A DNA stretch of 45,094 bases from Pseudobutyrivibrio sp. (GTDB lineage: Bacteria; Bacillota; Clostridia; Lachnospirales; Lachnospiraceae): positions 1-45,094 of the forward strand of contig JAGBJE010000044.1 of assembly GCA_017934625.1 (NCBI GenBank). Direction: 5' to 3'. The notes under the pieces were generated by a model. That model saw only the letters and a list, made by a program, of their open reading frames with translations, was not told where the DNA came from and made no database searches. Shown here piece after piece: positions 16,556 through 25,027 of the stretch; position 1 is the stretch's first letter, and every line of letters starts with the position of its first letter. Both the position numbers and the translations under genes were made by a program.

Positions 16556-17929
16556 ATGAAATCATATGACATAAAACCTAATGAAGAAAACGTAATTAAG
16601 GCATTAAAAGAGAATCTTATTAAAAGAAATGGTGATCTTGTTTTATTCTATGAATTGTTATGTGCGCAAGAAAACTCGTGCAGTATTGCTCTTGATGGAA
16701 GATGGGGTAGTGGCAAGACATTTTTTGTAAAGCAGGAACAGCTAATTATAAATGCAAAAAATTCTGTGTCAGATATGGATGAAGAAAAAAGGAACGTTAT
16801 TCTAAATAATCTATCATTCAGGAATGGGGATGAAAGAGATGAAGATTGTTCTCTTGCAGTTTACTATGATGCATGGGAGCATGACAATGATAAAGACCCA
16901 ATAGTTTCTATTGTTTACGAAATAACCAAGCAGCTAAGTATAAAATATGCCTTTGACGAAACAGAGAAAGCAATAAAGGTTGCCGCATCCATTGTGGATT
17001 TTTTCACTGGCAAAAATTTAGGTGAGATAAAGGAAGCTTTATAAAATAATAATCCTATCGCAAAGTTTAAAGAAGAAAAAGATATAGAAGATAGATTAAG
17101 GGAATTCTTTTCAGAAATATTAAATGAACGTGGTAATAGACTTGTTGTTTTTATTGATGAGTTAGATCGATGTAGACCAAGTTATGCCGTTCAGTTACTA
17201 GAAAGAATAAAGCATTACTTAGAAGATGATAGGATTACTTTTGTATTCTCAGTTAATCTCGCAGAATTACAACATACTGTAAAGCATTATTATGGCAATG
17301 AGTTTGACGCTTGTAGATATTTAGATAGATTTTTTGATTTGCGAATCGAACTTCCACCAGCAGATTTAACGGCATTCTATTCCAAAATTGGATTGGGTAG
17401 TAGCTATACTGTTGAAACGGTTTGTAGGAGAGTAATTGAATATTATGGATTTCAGTTAAGAGATACAACGAGGTACTACAGGACAGTGAGAACTGCAATA
17501 TATGAACCAACTCATGAAAGCAGAAAGTGGGATTTTACTTTTTCAGATGGAAAAGCACGACAACTTGTTCTTCTCTATATAGTACCTGTAGTGATAGGAC
17601 TTAGGATTGCAAATATAGAAGAATATCAAGCATTTATGATGGGGAAGTCTCCAGAAACCTTGATAAATATATTTGCAAATTCAGATATAGGGCATTGGGC
17701 TGTGGAAGACTTGCTTAATAACGATGAATCTTTTATAGAAGGTGAAAATAAGAAGCTTGTAACAAAAGAAGACAAGCTTAGGGAACTGTATACTGCGATA
17801 TTTGTAGATGAATACACAGGGAACTCTTATTGCAAGACGATGGGAAAATATCAATTTGATAACAAATCAAAGCAATTTGTGAAAAGAGTAGCTAGTATGC
17901 TCTCGCAGTACACAGATTTAACAGTATAG
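16556..17929 (+). pseudogene. KAP-family P-loop NTPase interrupted by one in-frame stop
   Basis: The reading frame from ATG 16556 to 17929 would encode about 457 residues but has a single TAA at 17042-17044. Both sides are in the same frame and keep family motifs: Walker A DGRWGSGKT before the stop, Walker B LVVFIDELDRCRP (about 17138-17176) and the downstream YLDRFFDLRIELP. The sequence around the stop (KEAL, stop, NNNPIAKF) suggests a lysine AAA changed to TAA. KAP ATPases occur in phage defence and often act at membranes. No hydrophobic pair is obvious here. The upstream piece alone keeps Walker A but lacks Walker B. Confidence 0.85.
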
Positions 17930-17941
17930 GAGTAGTACATC

Positions 17942-19792
17942 ATGGAAAAGATGAAAATGGAATCATTAAATATAAACAAACTAAACATAGAAAAGTTGGA
18001 AGAGTTATTCCCGAATTGCATAAGTGAAGGAAAAGATAATGAGGGTAATATTACAAAAAAAGTAAATTTCGATGCCCTGCGACAGATGTTTTCGGAAGAC
18101 ATCTTGGAGGGAGAAGAAGCTTACGAGTTTACATGGGTGGGTAAAAAGGCATCTATTATAGAGGCAAATAAACCTATCAGAAAAGTTCTGCGTCCTCAAA
18201 AAGAAAAAAGTAAAAATTGGGATGATACCGAGAATATCTATATTGAGGGAGATAATTTAGATTCTTTAAAGTTATTACAGGAAAGTTATTTGAATGCTGT
18301 AAAACTGATTTATATTGATCCGCCATATAATACAGGAAATGATTTTCTTTATAAAGATGATTTTACTCAGAGTCAAGAGGAATATGAGAATATTAGTGAG
18401 CAAGTTGACGAAGAAGGGAATAAACTATTTAAAAATACGGATTCGAATGGAAGGTTTCACTCGGATTGGTGTTCTATGATATATCCTCGTTTGTTATTAG
18501 CTCTTAATCTTTTAAAAGATGAGGGAGTAATTTTTATCAGCATAGATGATTGTGAATATGAGAATCTAAAAAATATTTGTAATGAAGTTTTTGGTCAGCG
18601 AAATTATGTTGGAACAATCCTATGGAAGAAAAAAACGAACGGAAATAATATGGGATTTCTTCCTCCTGTGCATGACTATATTTTGTGTTATGCAAAAAAT
18701 ATAAATGCGATTGAAGATATGGGATATCCGATAACAGAAGAATTTTTGGCTAAGACGTTCTCAAACCCAGACGATGATCCGAGAGGACCATGGACAACAT
18801 CTGATTTATCAGCCAATCATAAAGGACCTCATTTTGCGATAACCAATCCTGCAACTGGAGAAGTGCACTATCCGCCAGATGGAAGGTATTGGGTTTTCAA
18901 TGAAAATGAAGTTAAGAAGAGAATTGAAGATGGAAGAATTATTTTTGGTAAAAGTGGGAATGGAAAGCCTGTTCAGAAAGTTTTTGCCGCTAATAGAAAA
19001 TTTGGGAAAATACGTGCTGAGTCATGGTGGGATGATAAAGGGATGAATGCAGATGCAACGTCTGAATTGACGGAGCTATTTGGTAAAGCAAAAATGTTCA
19101 CACATCCAAAACCTAGTAAGCTAATTTATAACATTGTAAAGATTGCTACTGAAAAGAATGATATTATATTGGACTTTTTCTCGGGATCTGCAACAACAGC
19201 AGATGCAGTTATGCAGTTAAATGCAGAAGATGGTGGGAATAGAAAGTTTATTTTAATACAATTACCAGAACAATGCGATGAAGATAGCGTACCATATTCT
19301 GAGGGATACAAAAATATTTGTGAATTGGGTGAGAAGAGAATAGATTTAGCTGGAGAAAAAATCCATAATACTTCCGAATCGACAGATATAGGATATCGAG
19401 TATTCAAGCTTGATGAATCTAATATGAATGATATCTACTATAGTGCAGATAGATATTCACAGGGAATGCTTGCTGCTATGGAATCAAATATTAAATCTGA
19501 TAGAACAGATATGGACTTGTTGTTTGGATGTGTACTTGATTGGGGCTTGTCACTATCTTTACCATATTCATCAGAGGAATTAGAGGGTGTGAAAATACAT
19601 ACATATAATGGTGGTGACTTAATTGCTTGCTTCGATGAAAATGTACCTGAGAAAGTCGTAAAGGAAATAGCCAATAGACAGCCGCTTAGAGCTGTATTTA
19701 GAGACAGTAGTTTTTCAAACAGTCCAGCTAAAATTAATGTGAGTGAAATATTTAAATTATTAGCACCTGATACAACTGTAAAAGTGATTTAA
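17942..19792 (+). CDS. mod: Type III restriction-modification methyltransferase, first copy
   Basis: A 616-residue N6-adenine methyltransferase that also gives the restriction complex its specificity. It shows motif IV DPPYNTG (about 126-132) before the AdoMet site DFFSGSATTA (about 411-420), the beta order of type III Mod. The region between them (about 215-380) holds the target recognition domain, which differs from that of the next gene. The last 110 residues are almost the same as in the second copy (NMNDIYYSADRYSQGM, then PLRAVFRDSSFSNSPAKINV). A run of seven A at 18055-18061 is present but short. Confidence 0.93.
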   Translation: MEKMKMESLNINKLNIEKLEELFPNCISEGKDNEGNITKKVNFDALRQMFSEDILEGEEAYEFTWVGKKASIIEANKPIRKVLRPQKEKSKNWDDTENIYIEGDNLDSLKLLQESYLNAVKLIYIDPPYNTGNDFLYKDDFTQSQEEYENISEQVDEEGNKLFKNTDSNGRFHSDWCSMIYPRLLLALNLLKDEGVIFISIDDCEYENLKNICNEVFGQRNYVGTILWKKKTNGNNMGFLPPVHDYILCYAKNINAIEDMGYPITEEFLAKTFSNPDDDPRGPWTTSDLSANHKGPHFAITNPATGEVHYPPDGRYWVFNENEVKKRIEDGRIIFGKSGNGKPVQKVFAANRKFGKIRAESWWDDKGMNADATSELTELFGKAKMFTHPKPSKLIYNIVKIATEKNDIILDFFSGSATTADAVMQLNAEDGGNRKFILIQLPEQCDEDSVPYSEGYKNICELGEKRIDLAGEKIHNTSESTDIGYRVFKLDESNMNDIYYSADRYSQGMLAAMESNIKSDRTDMDLLFGCVLDWGLSLSLPYSSEELEGVKIHTYNGGDLIACFDENVPEKVVKEIANRQPLRAVFRDSSFSNSPAKINVSEIFKLLAPDTTVKVI

Positions 19793-19805
19793 GGAGACTT
19801 TCTAA

Positions 19806-21683
19806 ATGGAAAAAATGAAGATGGAGACTATGGATGGAGTATCTAAAAATATAAATACGATAGCTGAACTATTTCCTAATTGTATAGTGGAAGCCGCTGA
19901 CAATCGGGGGGGGGGGTACAAGCGTTCGGTAAAATTTGACCTGCTAAAACAAATGCTTTCTGATGAAATAATTGAGGGAAACGAGGCATACGAGTTTTCC
20001 TGGGTAGGTAAGAAGGCTGCCATTGTTGAGGCGAACAGGCCTATTAGGAACACACTTAGACCGTGTGTTGAAAAAAGTCTGGATTGGGATAATACAAAAA
20101 ATGTGTACATAGAAGGTGATAATCTCAATGCGTTAAAACTACTTCAAGAAAGTTATTTGGGATCAATTAAGCTTATTTATATAGATCCGCCATATAATAC
20201 AGGACATGATTTTATCTATCCAGATTCATATGTGATGGAGGAAGATGAATATAATGATGGTACTGGTTATTATGATGAGGACAACAATATAAATTATGCA
20301 AGAGAAAATAGTACTAGCGATGGAAGATACCATTCTGATTGGTGCTCGATGATTTATTCTAGACTACTACTCGCAAAAAATTTACTTACTCAAGACGGCT
20401 TTATCTTCATATCAATAGATGATAATGAAATTAGTAATCTAAGAAAAATCTGTGATGAGGTTTTTGGCAGCAGAAACTTTAGAGGGCAGATAACAAGAGC
20501 AACAGGAACACCAACAGGTCAGGGAAATGATAAACTTGTTTCGGAGGTAGATTATATATTGATCTATTCAAAGTCCAATGAGTGCGCCCTTAACGGTTTG
20601 CCTTTCTCGGAAGAGGATGAAAAAATATATAACTTAGAAGATGAGTATGGACGTTATTTGAATAGACCGCTTCGCAAAACAGGTGGGGAAGACAGAAGAG
20701 AAGATAGACCAAGTATGTACTATCCAATAGAGAGCCCTGATGGAACTTTAGTATATCCTATAGCGCCATCAGGGTATGAAAGCCGATGGAGATGTGCGGA
20801 ATCAAGGTATAGAGAACTTGTTGATGACCATAGAATAGATTGGAAAAATGAAAATGGAAATTGGAAGGTTTATCAGAAGTTTTATCTTGAAGGAAGAACA
20901 AAGCAAGCTTCTAACTTATGGACTGGTATTGAAGGGAATAAAAAAGCAACTATAACTGTTAAAAATTTATTTGGTAGCAATGTATTTGATTTTCCTAAGC
21001 CAATTGAATTATTGAAGAGAATAATTGCTATATCTACGAATGATGGAGATGTGATAATGGACTTTTTTAGTGGTTCTGCATCTACCGCTCAAGCCGTATT
21101 GGAAATAAACAAAGAATGCAATGGTACAAGGAAATTTATTTTGGTTCAATTACCAGAACCATGCAAGTCTGACACAGAAGCTAGTAGGGCAGGATATGAA
21201 ACGATATGTGATATTGGTGAAGAGCGTATTAGAAAAGTGGCTGCTGAGTTGGATAAGATGAACAATACCAAGCTTGATACAGGCTTTAGAGTTTATAAGG
21301 TAGATGAAGGCAATATGAATGACATTTACTATAGCGCAGATAGATACTCTCAAGGTATGGTTGCCGCAATGGAATCAAACATTAAGCCTGATAGAACGGA
21401 TTTAGATCTGCTTTTTGGATGTGTTCTTGATTGGGGGTTGCCTTTGTCTTTGCCATATACCTCGGAGGAGATTTCAGGGGTTATGGTACATACATACAAT
21501 GAAGGAGATTTGATAGCTTGCTTCGATGAAAATATACCTGAAAATGTAGTGAAAGAGATAGCAAAACGTCAACCGCTAAGAGCTGTATTTAGAGATAGTA
21601 GTTTTGCTAATAGCCCAGCCAAAATTAATGTCAGTGAGATATTTAAGGCAGTTGCGCCTGATACAAGTGTGAAAGTAATTTAA
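19806..21683 (+). CDS. mod: Type III restriction-modification methyltransferase, second copy, phase-variable
   Basis: A 625-residue paralogue of the preceding Mod, with DPPYNTG (about 127-133) and DFFSGSASTA (about 419-428). Its central target domain (about 215-395) is unlike that of the first copy, so it should recognise another site. Codons 34-37 (R-G-G-G) are encoded by an 11-G tract. In this sequence the frame is open (ON). Loss of one G leads to TAA eight codons after codon 34; gain of one leads to TGA after about eleven. No downstream start would save both catalytic motifs and the N-terminus. It is followed 13 bases later by res. Confidence 0.93.
   Translation: MEKMKMETMDGVSKNINTIAELFPNCIVEAADNRGGGYKRSVKFDLLKQMLSDEIIEGNEAYEFSWVGKKAAIVEANRPIRNTLRPCVEKSLDWDNTKNVYIEGDNLNALKLLQESYLGSIKLIYIDPPYNTGHDFIYPDSYVMEEDEYNDGTGYYDEDNNINYARENSTSDGRYHSDWCSMIYSRLLLAKNLLTQDGFIFISIDDNEISNLRKICDEVFGSRNFRGQITRATGTPTGQGNDKLVSEVDYILIYSKSNECALNGLPFSEEDEKIYNLEDEYGRYLNRPLRKTGGEDRREDRPSMYYPIESPDGTLVYPIAPSGYESRWRCAESRYRELVDDHRIDWKNENGNWKVYQKFYLEGRTKQASNLWTGIEGNKKATITVKNLFGSNVFDFPKPIELLKRIIAISTNDGDVIMDFFSGSASTAQAVLEINKECNGTRKFILVQLPEPCKSDTEASRAGYETICDIGEERIRKVAAELDKMNNTKLDTGFRVYKVDEGNMNDIYYSADRYSQGMVAAMESNIKPDRTDLDLLFGCVLDWGLPLSLPYTSEEISGVMVHTYNEGDLIACFDENIPENVVKEIAKRQPLRAVFRDSSFANSPAKINVSEIFKAVAPDTSVKVI
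19906..19916 (+). repeat. 11-G homopolymer tract in mod copy 2
   Basis: Eleven consecutive G in an AT-rich gene, 100 bases after the start codon. No other homopolymer of this length is seen in the window. Tracts like this slip during replication and make genes phase-variable; poly-G control of type III mod genes is known in Helicobacter. Confidence 0.9.
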
Positions 21684-21696
21684 GGAGAGATCCGAG

Positions 21697-24600
21697 ATGA
21701 AGATACAATACAAACATCAAAAATTTCAAAGGGATGCTGCACAGGCTGTAGTTGATGTATTTGCTGGTCAGCCATATGGCACACCTTCATATATGATTGA
21801 TAAGGGATATGAAGGACGGACTGCATCAGGTCAGACATTTGCTCAGGCATCTTTAACAGAAGATATTGATTTCACTGGTTGGAATAATATGAAGATTGTT
21901 CCTGAACTCACTGATGGAGTGATATTGGAGCAATTACAGAAAGTACAACGAACCAATCAGATTAAGCAGTCAGATAAGCTGGAGGGAAGATATAACCTTA
22001 CTATTGAGATGGAAACAGGTGTAGGTAAAACCTATACATACATCAAGACCATGTATGAACTCAATAAGCATTATGGATGGAGTAAGTTTATTGTTGTTGT
22101 TCCGAGTATTGCTATCCGTGAGGGCGTATATAAGTCATTTCAGATGACACAAGAACATTTTGCAGAAGAGTATGGAAAGAAAATACGTTTCTTTATATAC
22201 AATTCTGCGCAGCTTACTGAGATAGATAGATTTGCTGCTGACAGCTCTATAAACGTAATGATTATTAATTCGCAAGCATTTAACGCAAAAGGAAAAGATG
22301 CTAGACGAATATACATGAAGCTTGATGAGTTTAGAAGCCGCAGACCTATTGATATTATTGCAAAGACAAACCCTATAGTAATAATTGATGAGCCTCAGTC
22401 TGTAGAAGGTAAGCAGACCAAAAAGAACCTTGAAGAGTTTAATCCTTTGATGACGCTTCGATATTCTGCAACTCATAAATCAGATAGCATTTACAATATG
22501 GTTTACATATTGGATGCTATGGAGGCATACAACAAGAAGCTTGTTAAAAAGATTGCTGTAAAAGGTATCTTAGAGACAGGAAGCACAGCTACTACAGGCT
22601 ATGTTTATTTGCAGAGTATAAATCTTTCAAAAGCTGACCCTACTGCAACCATTGAATTTGATGTTAAAGGTGCTACAGGCATCAGAAAAGTCACAAAAAC
22701 CGTAGGAATTGGATATAACCTATATGCAAATTCAGGAGAACTCCAAGAATATAAGGACAACTATGTAGTTAAATTCATAGATGGCAGAGACGATTCTATT
22801 GAGTTTTTAAATGGAACTAAACTGTTTGCTGGTGAGGTAATAGGAAAATATGATGAAGACCAGCTTCGCAGAATCCAAATTAGAGAGACAATACTTTCTC
22901 ACATAGAGCGTGAAAGACAGCTATTTGCAAAGGGAATTAAAGTACTATCGCTTTTCTTCATTGATGAAGTTAAGAATTATCGTGAATACGATGAGGTAGG
23001 AAACCAGACTAATGGAAAATATGCTGATATGTTTGAGCAAGAATATAACGATATTATCAGCAATCTTCAACGTGAAGTAGGGGACGAAGAGTATTTTGAG
23101 TACCTATCTTCAATAGCAGCTGATAAAACTCATGCTGGATATTTCTCTATTGATAAAAAGGGTCATATGACAGACTCTAAGCTTTCCGACAAAAAGGAAA
23201 AGACTTCTGATGATATAGATGCATATGATTTAATCATGAAAAATAAGGAGCTACTACTTGAACGTGACCCTAAGAAATCTCCTGTTAGGTTTATATTCTC
23301 TCATTCTGCATTACGTGAAGGATGGGATAATCCTAATGTATTCCAAATTTGCACATTAAAGCAGAGCGGAAGTGATGTGCGTAAGCGCCAAGAAGTAGGT
23401 CGTGGACTTCGCTTATGTGTAAATCAGGATGGCGAGAGAATGGATGCAAATGCTCTTGGTGCAGATGTACATAATATAAATGTGCTTACTGTTATTGCCA
23501 GTGAGAGCTATGACCAGTTTGCTAAGGGCTTACAAAGCGAAATTGCAGAAGCAGTTGCAGACAGACCTAGAAAGGTTGAAAAGAGCCTATTCGTTGGAAG
23601 AACTATTCAGGATAACAATGGAGTTGATTACATCATTGACGATGCTATGGGTGATGATATCCAGTACAGCCTCATTGTAGAGAAGTACATTGATAGTAAA
23701 GGACAGCTTACTGAAAAGTTCTTTGAGGAATCAAAAGAAGGAACAATGAAGTTCTCTGAGGCAGTTGAAGCCTACGCAAAGGGAATAGTAGAGATTCTTA
23801 AGTCTGTTTATGATGCTAAGTCAATGATGCCTGAGGATGCACGTAAAAATAACATTGAGCTTAGGGTAGATCAGAATAAACTGGCTATGCCTGAGTTCAA
23901 GGAATTATGGAACAAGATTAACTCCAAGTCAGTATATGTAGTTGATTTTGATTCTGATGAGTTGGTAAGAAAAGCCATAGCCGAACTGAATGCAAAGCTG
24001 AGAGTTGCTAAGATTAGAATTACCGTTCAATCAGGAAGCATGGAAAAGATTGACTCAAAGGAGCAGGTGGCTAGTGGTGATGCTATGAAGCTTGAAAAGA
24101 CCAAGGAATATGATGCAGTGGCATCTGTAAGTAATTCAGTTACTTATGACCTTGTTGGAAAGCTGGTAGAAGCCACTGGACTCACTAGAAAAGATATCGT
24201 CCGCATTCTGACAGGAATAGAGGAGTCAGTATTTGAGCAATTCAAATATAATCCTGAGGAATTTATCATTAAGGCAGGAAACCTTATAAATGAACAAAAA
24301 GCCACGGCGATTATAGAGCACATTACCTACAATATGGTAGATGAAAAATACGATACTGATATATTCACAGAGCCTACGATTAAAGGCAAGCTTGGCACAA
24401 ATGCCATGAAGGCTAATCGACATCTGTATGACCATATCGTATATGACTCTACAAATGAAAAGGAATTTGCTGAGAAACTGGATACTTGCGAGGATGTTGC
24501 TGTTTACGTAAAGCTTCCAAATGGCTTTTATATCAATACTCCTGTTGGTCATTATAACCCTGACTGGGCAATATCATTCAAAAAGGGTTCTGTAAAGCAT

Positions 24601-24768
24601 ATCTATTTTGTGGCAGAGACCAAGGGTTCAATGGATACGATGCAGTTAAAAGAGATGGAAAGCTCAAAGATCCATTGTGCAAGAGAACATTTTAAGGCTA
24701 TAAGTAGTGACTCAGTAAAATATGATGTTGTGCATACTTATGAGGATCTTATGGACTTGCTTAAATAG
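21697..24768 (+). CDS. res: Type III restriction endonuclease subunit Res
   Basis: A 1023-residue subunit that translocates along and cuts DNA when bound to Mod. The helicase part has Walker A METGVGKT (about 105-112), DEPQ (about 231-234), SATH (about 257-260) and VGRGLRL (about 567-573). The C-terminal nuclease of PD-(D/E)xK type shows YNPDWA (about 953-958) and VAETKG (about 971-976). The length is normal for the family. There is one Res for two Mods, so each Mod probably forms its own complex with it. A ribosome site (AAGGAGAG) precedes the ATG. Confidence 0.93.
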   Translation: MKIQYKHQKFQRDAAQAVVDVFAGQPYGTPSYMIDKGYEGRTASGQTFAQASLTEDIDFTGWNNMKIVPELTDGVILEQLQKVQRTNQIKQSDKLEGRYNLTIEMETGVGKTYTYIKTMYELNKHYGWSKFIVVVPSIAIREGVYKSFQMTQEHFAEEYGKKIRFFIYNSAQLTEIDRFAADSSINVMIINSQAFNAKGKDARRIYMKLDEFRSRRPIDIIAKTNPIVIIDEPQSVEGKQTKKNLEEFNPLMTLRYSATHKSDSIYNMVYILDAMEAYNKKLVKKIAVKGILETGSTATTGYVYLQSINLSKADPTATIEFDVKGATGIRKVTKTVGIGYNLYANSGELQEYKDNYVVKFIDGRDDSIEFLNGTKLFAGEVIGKYDEDQLRRIQIRETILSHIERERQLFAKGIKVLSLFFIDEVKNYREYDEVGNQTNGKYADMFEQEYNDIISNLQREVGDEEYFEYLSSIAADKTHAGYFSIDKKGHMTDSKLSDKKEKTSDDIDAYDLIMKNKELLLERDPKKSPVRFIFSHSALREGWDNPNVFQICTLKQSGSDVRKRQEVGRGLRLCVNQDGERMDANALGADVHNINVLTVIASESYDQFAKGLQSEIAEAVADRPRKVEKSLFVGRTIQDNNGVDYIIDDAMGDDIQYSLIVEKYIDSKGQLTEKFFEESKEGTMKFSEAVEAYAKGIVEILKSVYDAKSMMPEDARKNNIELRVDQNKLAMPEFKELWNKINSKSVYVVDFDSDELVRKAIAELNAKLRVAKIRITVQSGSMEKIDSKEQVASGDAMKLEKTKEYDAVASVSNSVTYDLVGKLVEATGLTRKDIVRILTGIEESVFEQFKYNPEEFIIKAGNLINEQKATAIIEHITYNMVDEKYDTDIFTEPTIKGKLGTNAMKANRHLYDHIVYDSTNEKEFAEKLDTCEDVAVYVKLPNGFYINTPVGHYNPDWAISFKKGSVKHIYFVAETKGSMDTMQLKEMESSKIHCAREHFKAISSDSVKYDVVHTYEDLMDLLK

Positions 24769-24785
24769 GCACGGAGGGATTACAA

Positions 24786-24998
24786 ATGGCAGAGTTTCAA
24801 TATGAAATTGTGGAAGAAATAGGGGTTCTATCTACAAGCGCAAAAGGATGGACGAAAGAACTAAACAAGATTTCATGGAATGGTGGCGCACCAAAGTACG
24901 ATATTAGAGATTGGGCACCAGACCATGAAAAAATGGGAAAAGGTGTTACTTTGACGGATGAAGAGCTATCAGCGTTGAAAGACTTGTTAAACAAATAA
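24786..24998 (+). CDS. YdbC-like PC4-family small protein
   Basis: A 70-residue protein (EIVEEIGVLSTSAKGWTKEL, then KYDIRDWAPDHEKMGKGVTL). This matches the YdbC/PC4-like fold, which binds single-stranded nucleic acid. A strong ribosome site (GGAGGG) lies before the ATG. It sits between res and mcrB in the same orientation. Its job in a restriction locus is unknown; binding strands exposed by the helicases is a possibility. Confidence 0.75.
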   Translation: MAEFQYEIVEEIGVLSTSAKGWTKELNKISWNGGAPKYDIRDWAPDHEKMGKGVTLTDEELSALKDLLNK

Positions 24999-25027
24999 TC
25001 AGATGATTAAAGAGGGGCGGTGCAAGA

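Noticed and set aside
18055..18061. Seven-A run in the first mod as a second phase switch
   Set aside because: Seven A are common in AT-rich DNA and too short to support a claim of phase variation.
12645..24768. DISARM or BREX system
   Set aside because: There is no PglZ, BrxC or DUF1998 protein; the core is a clear type III Mod/Res pair.
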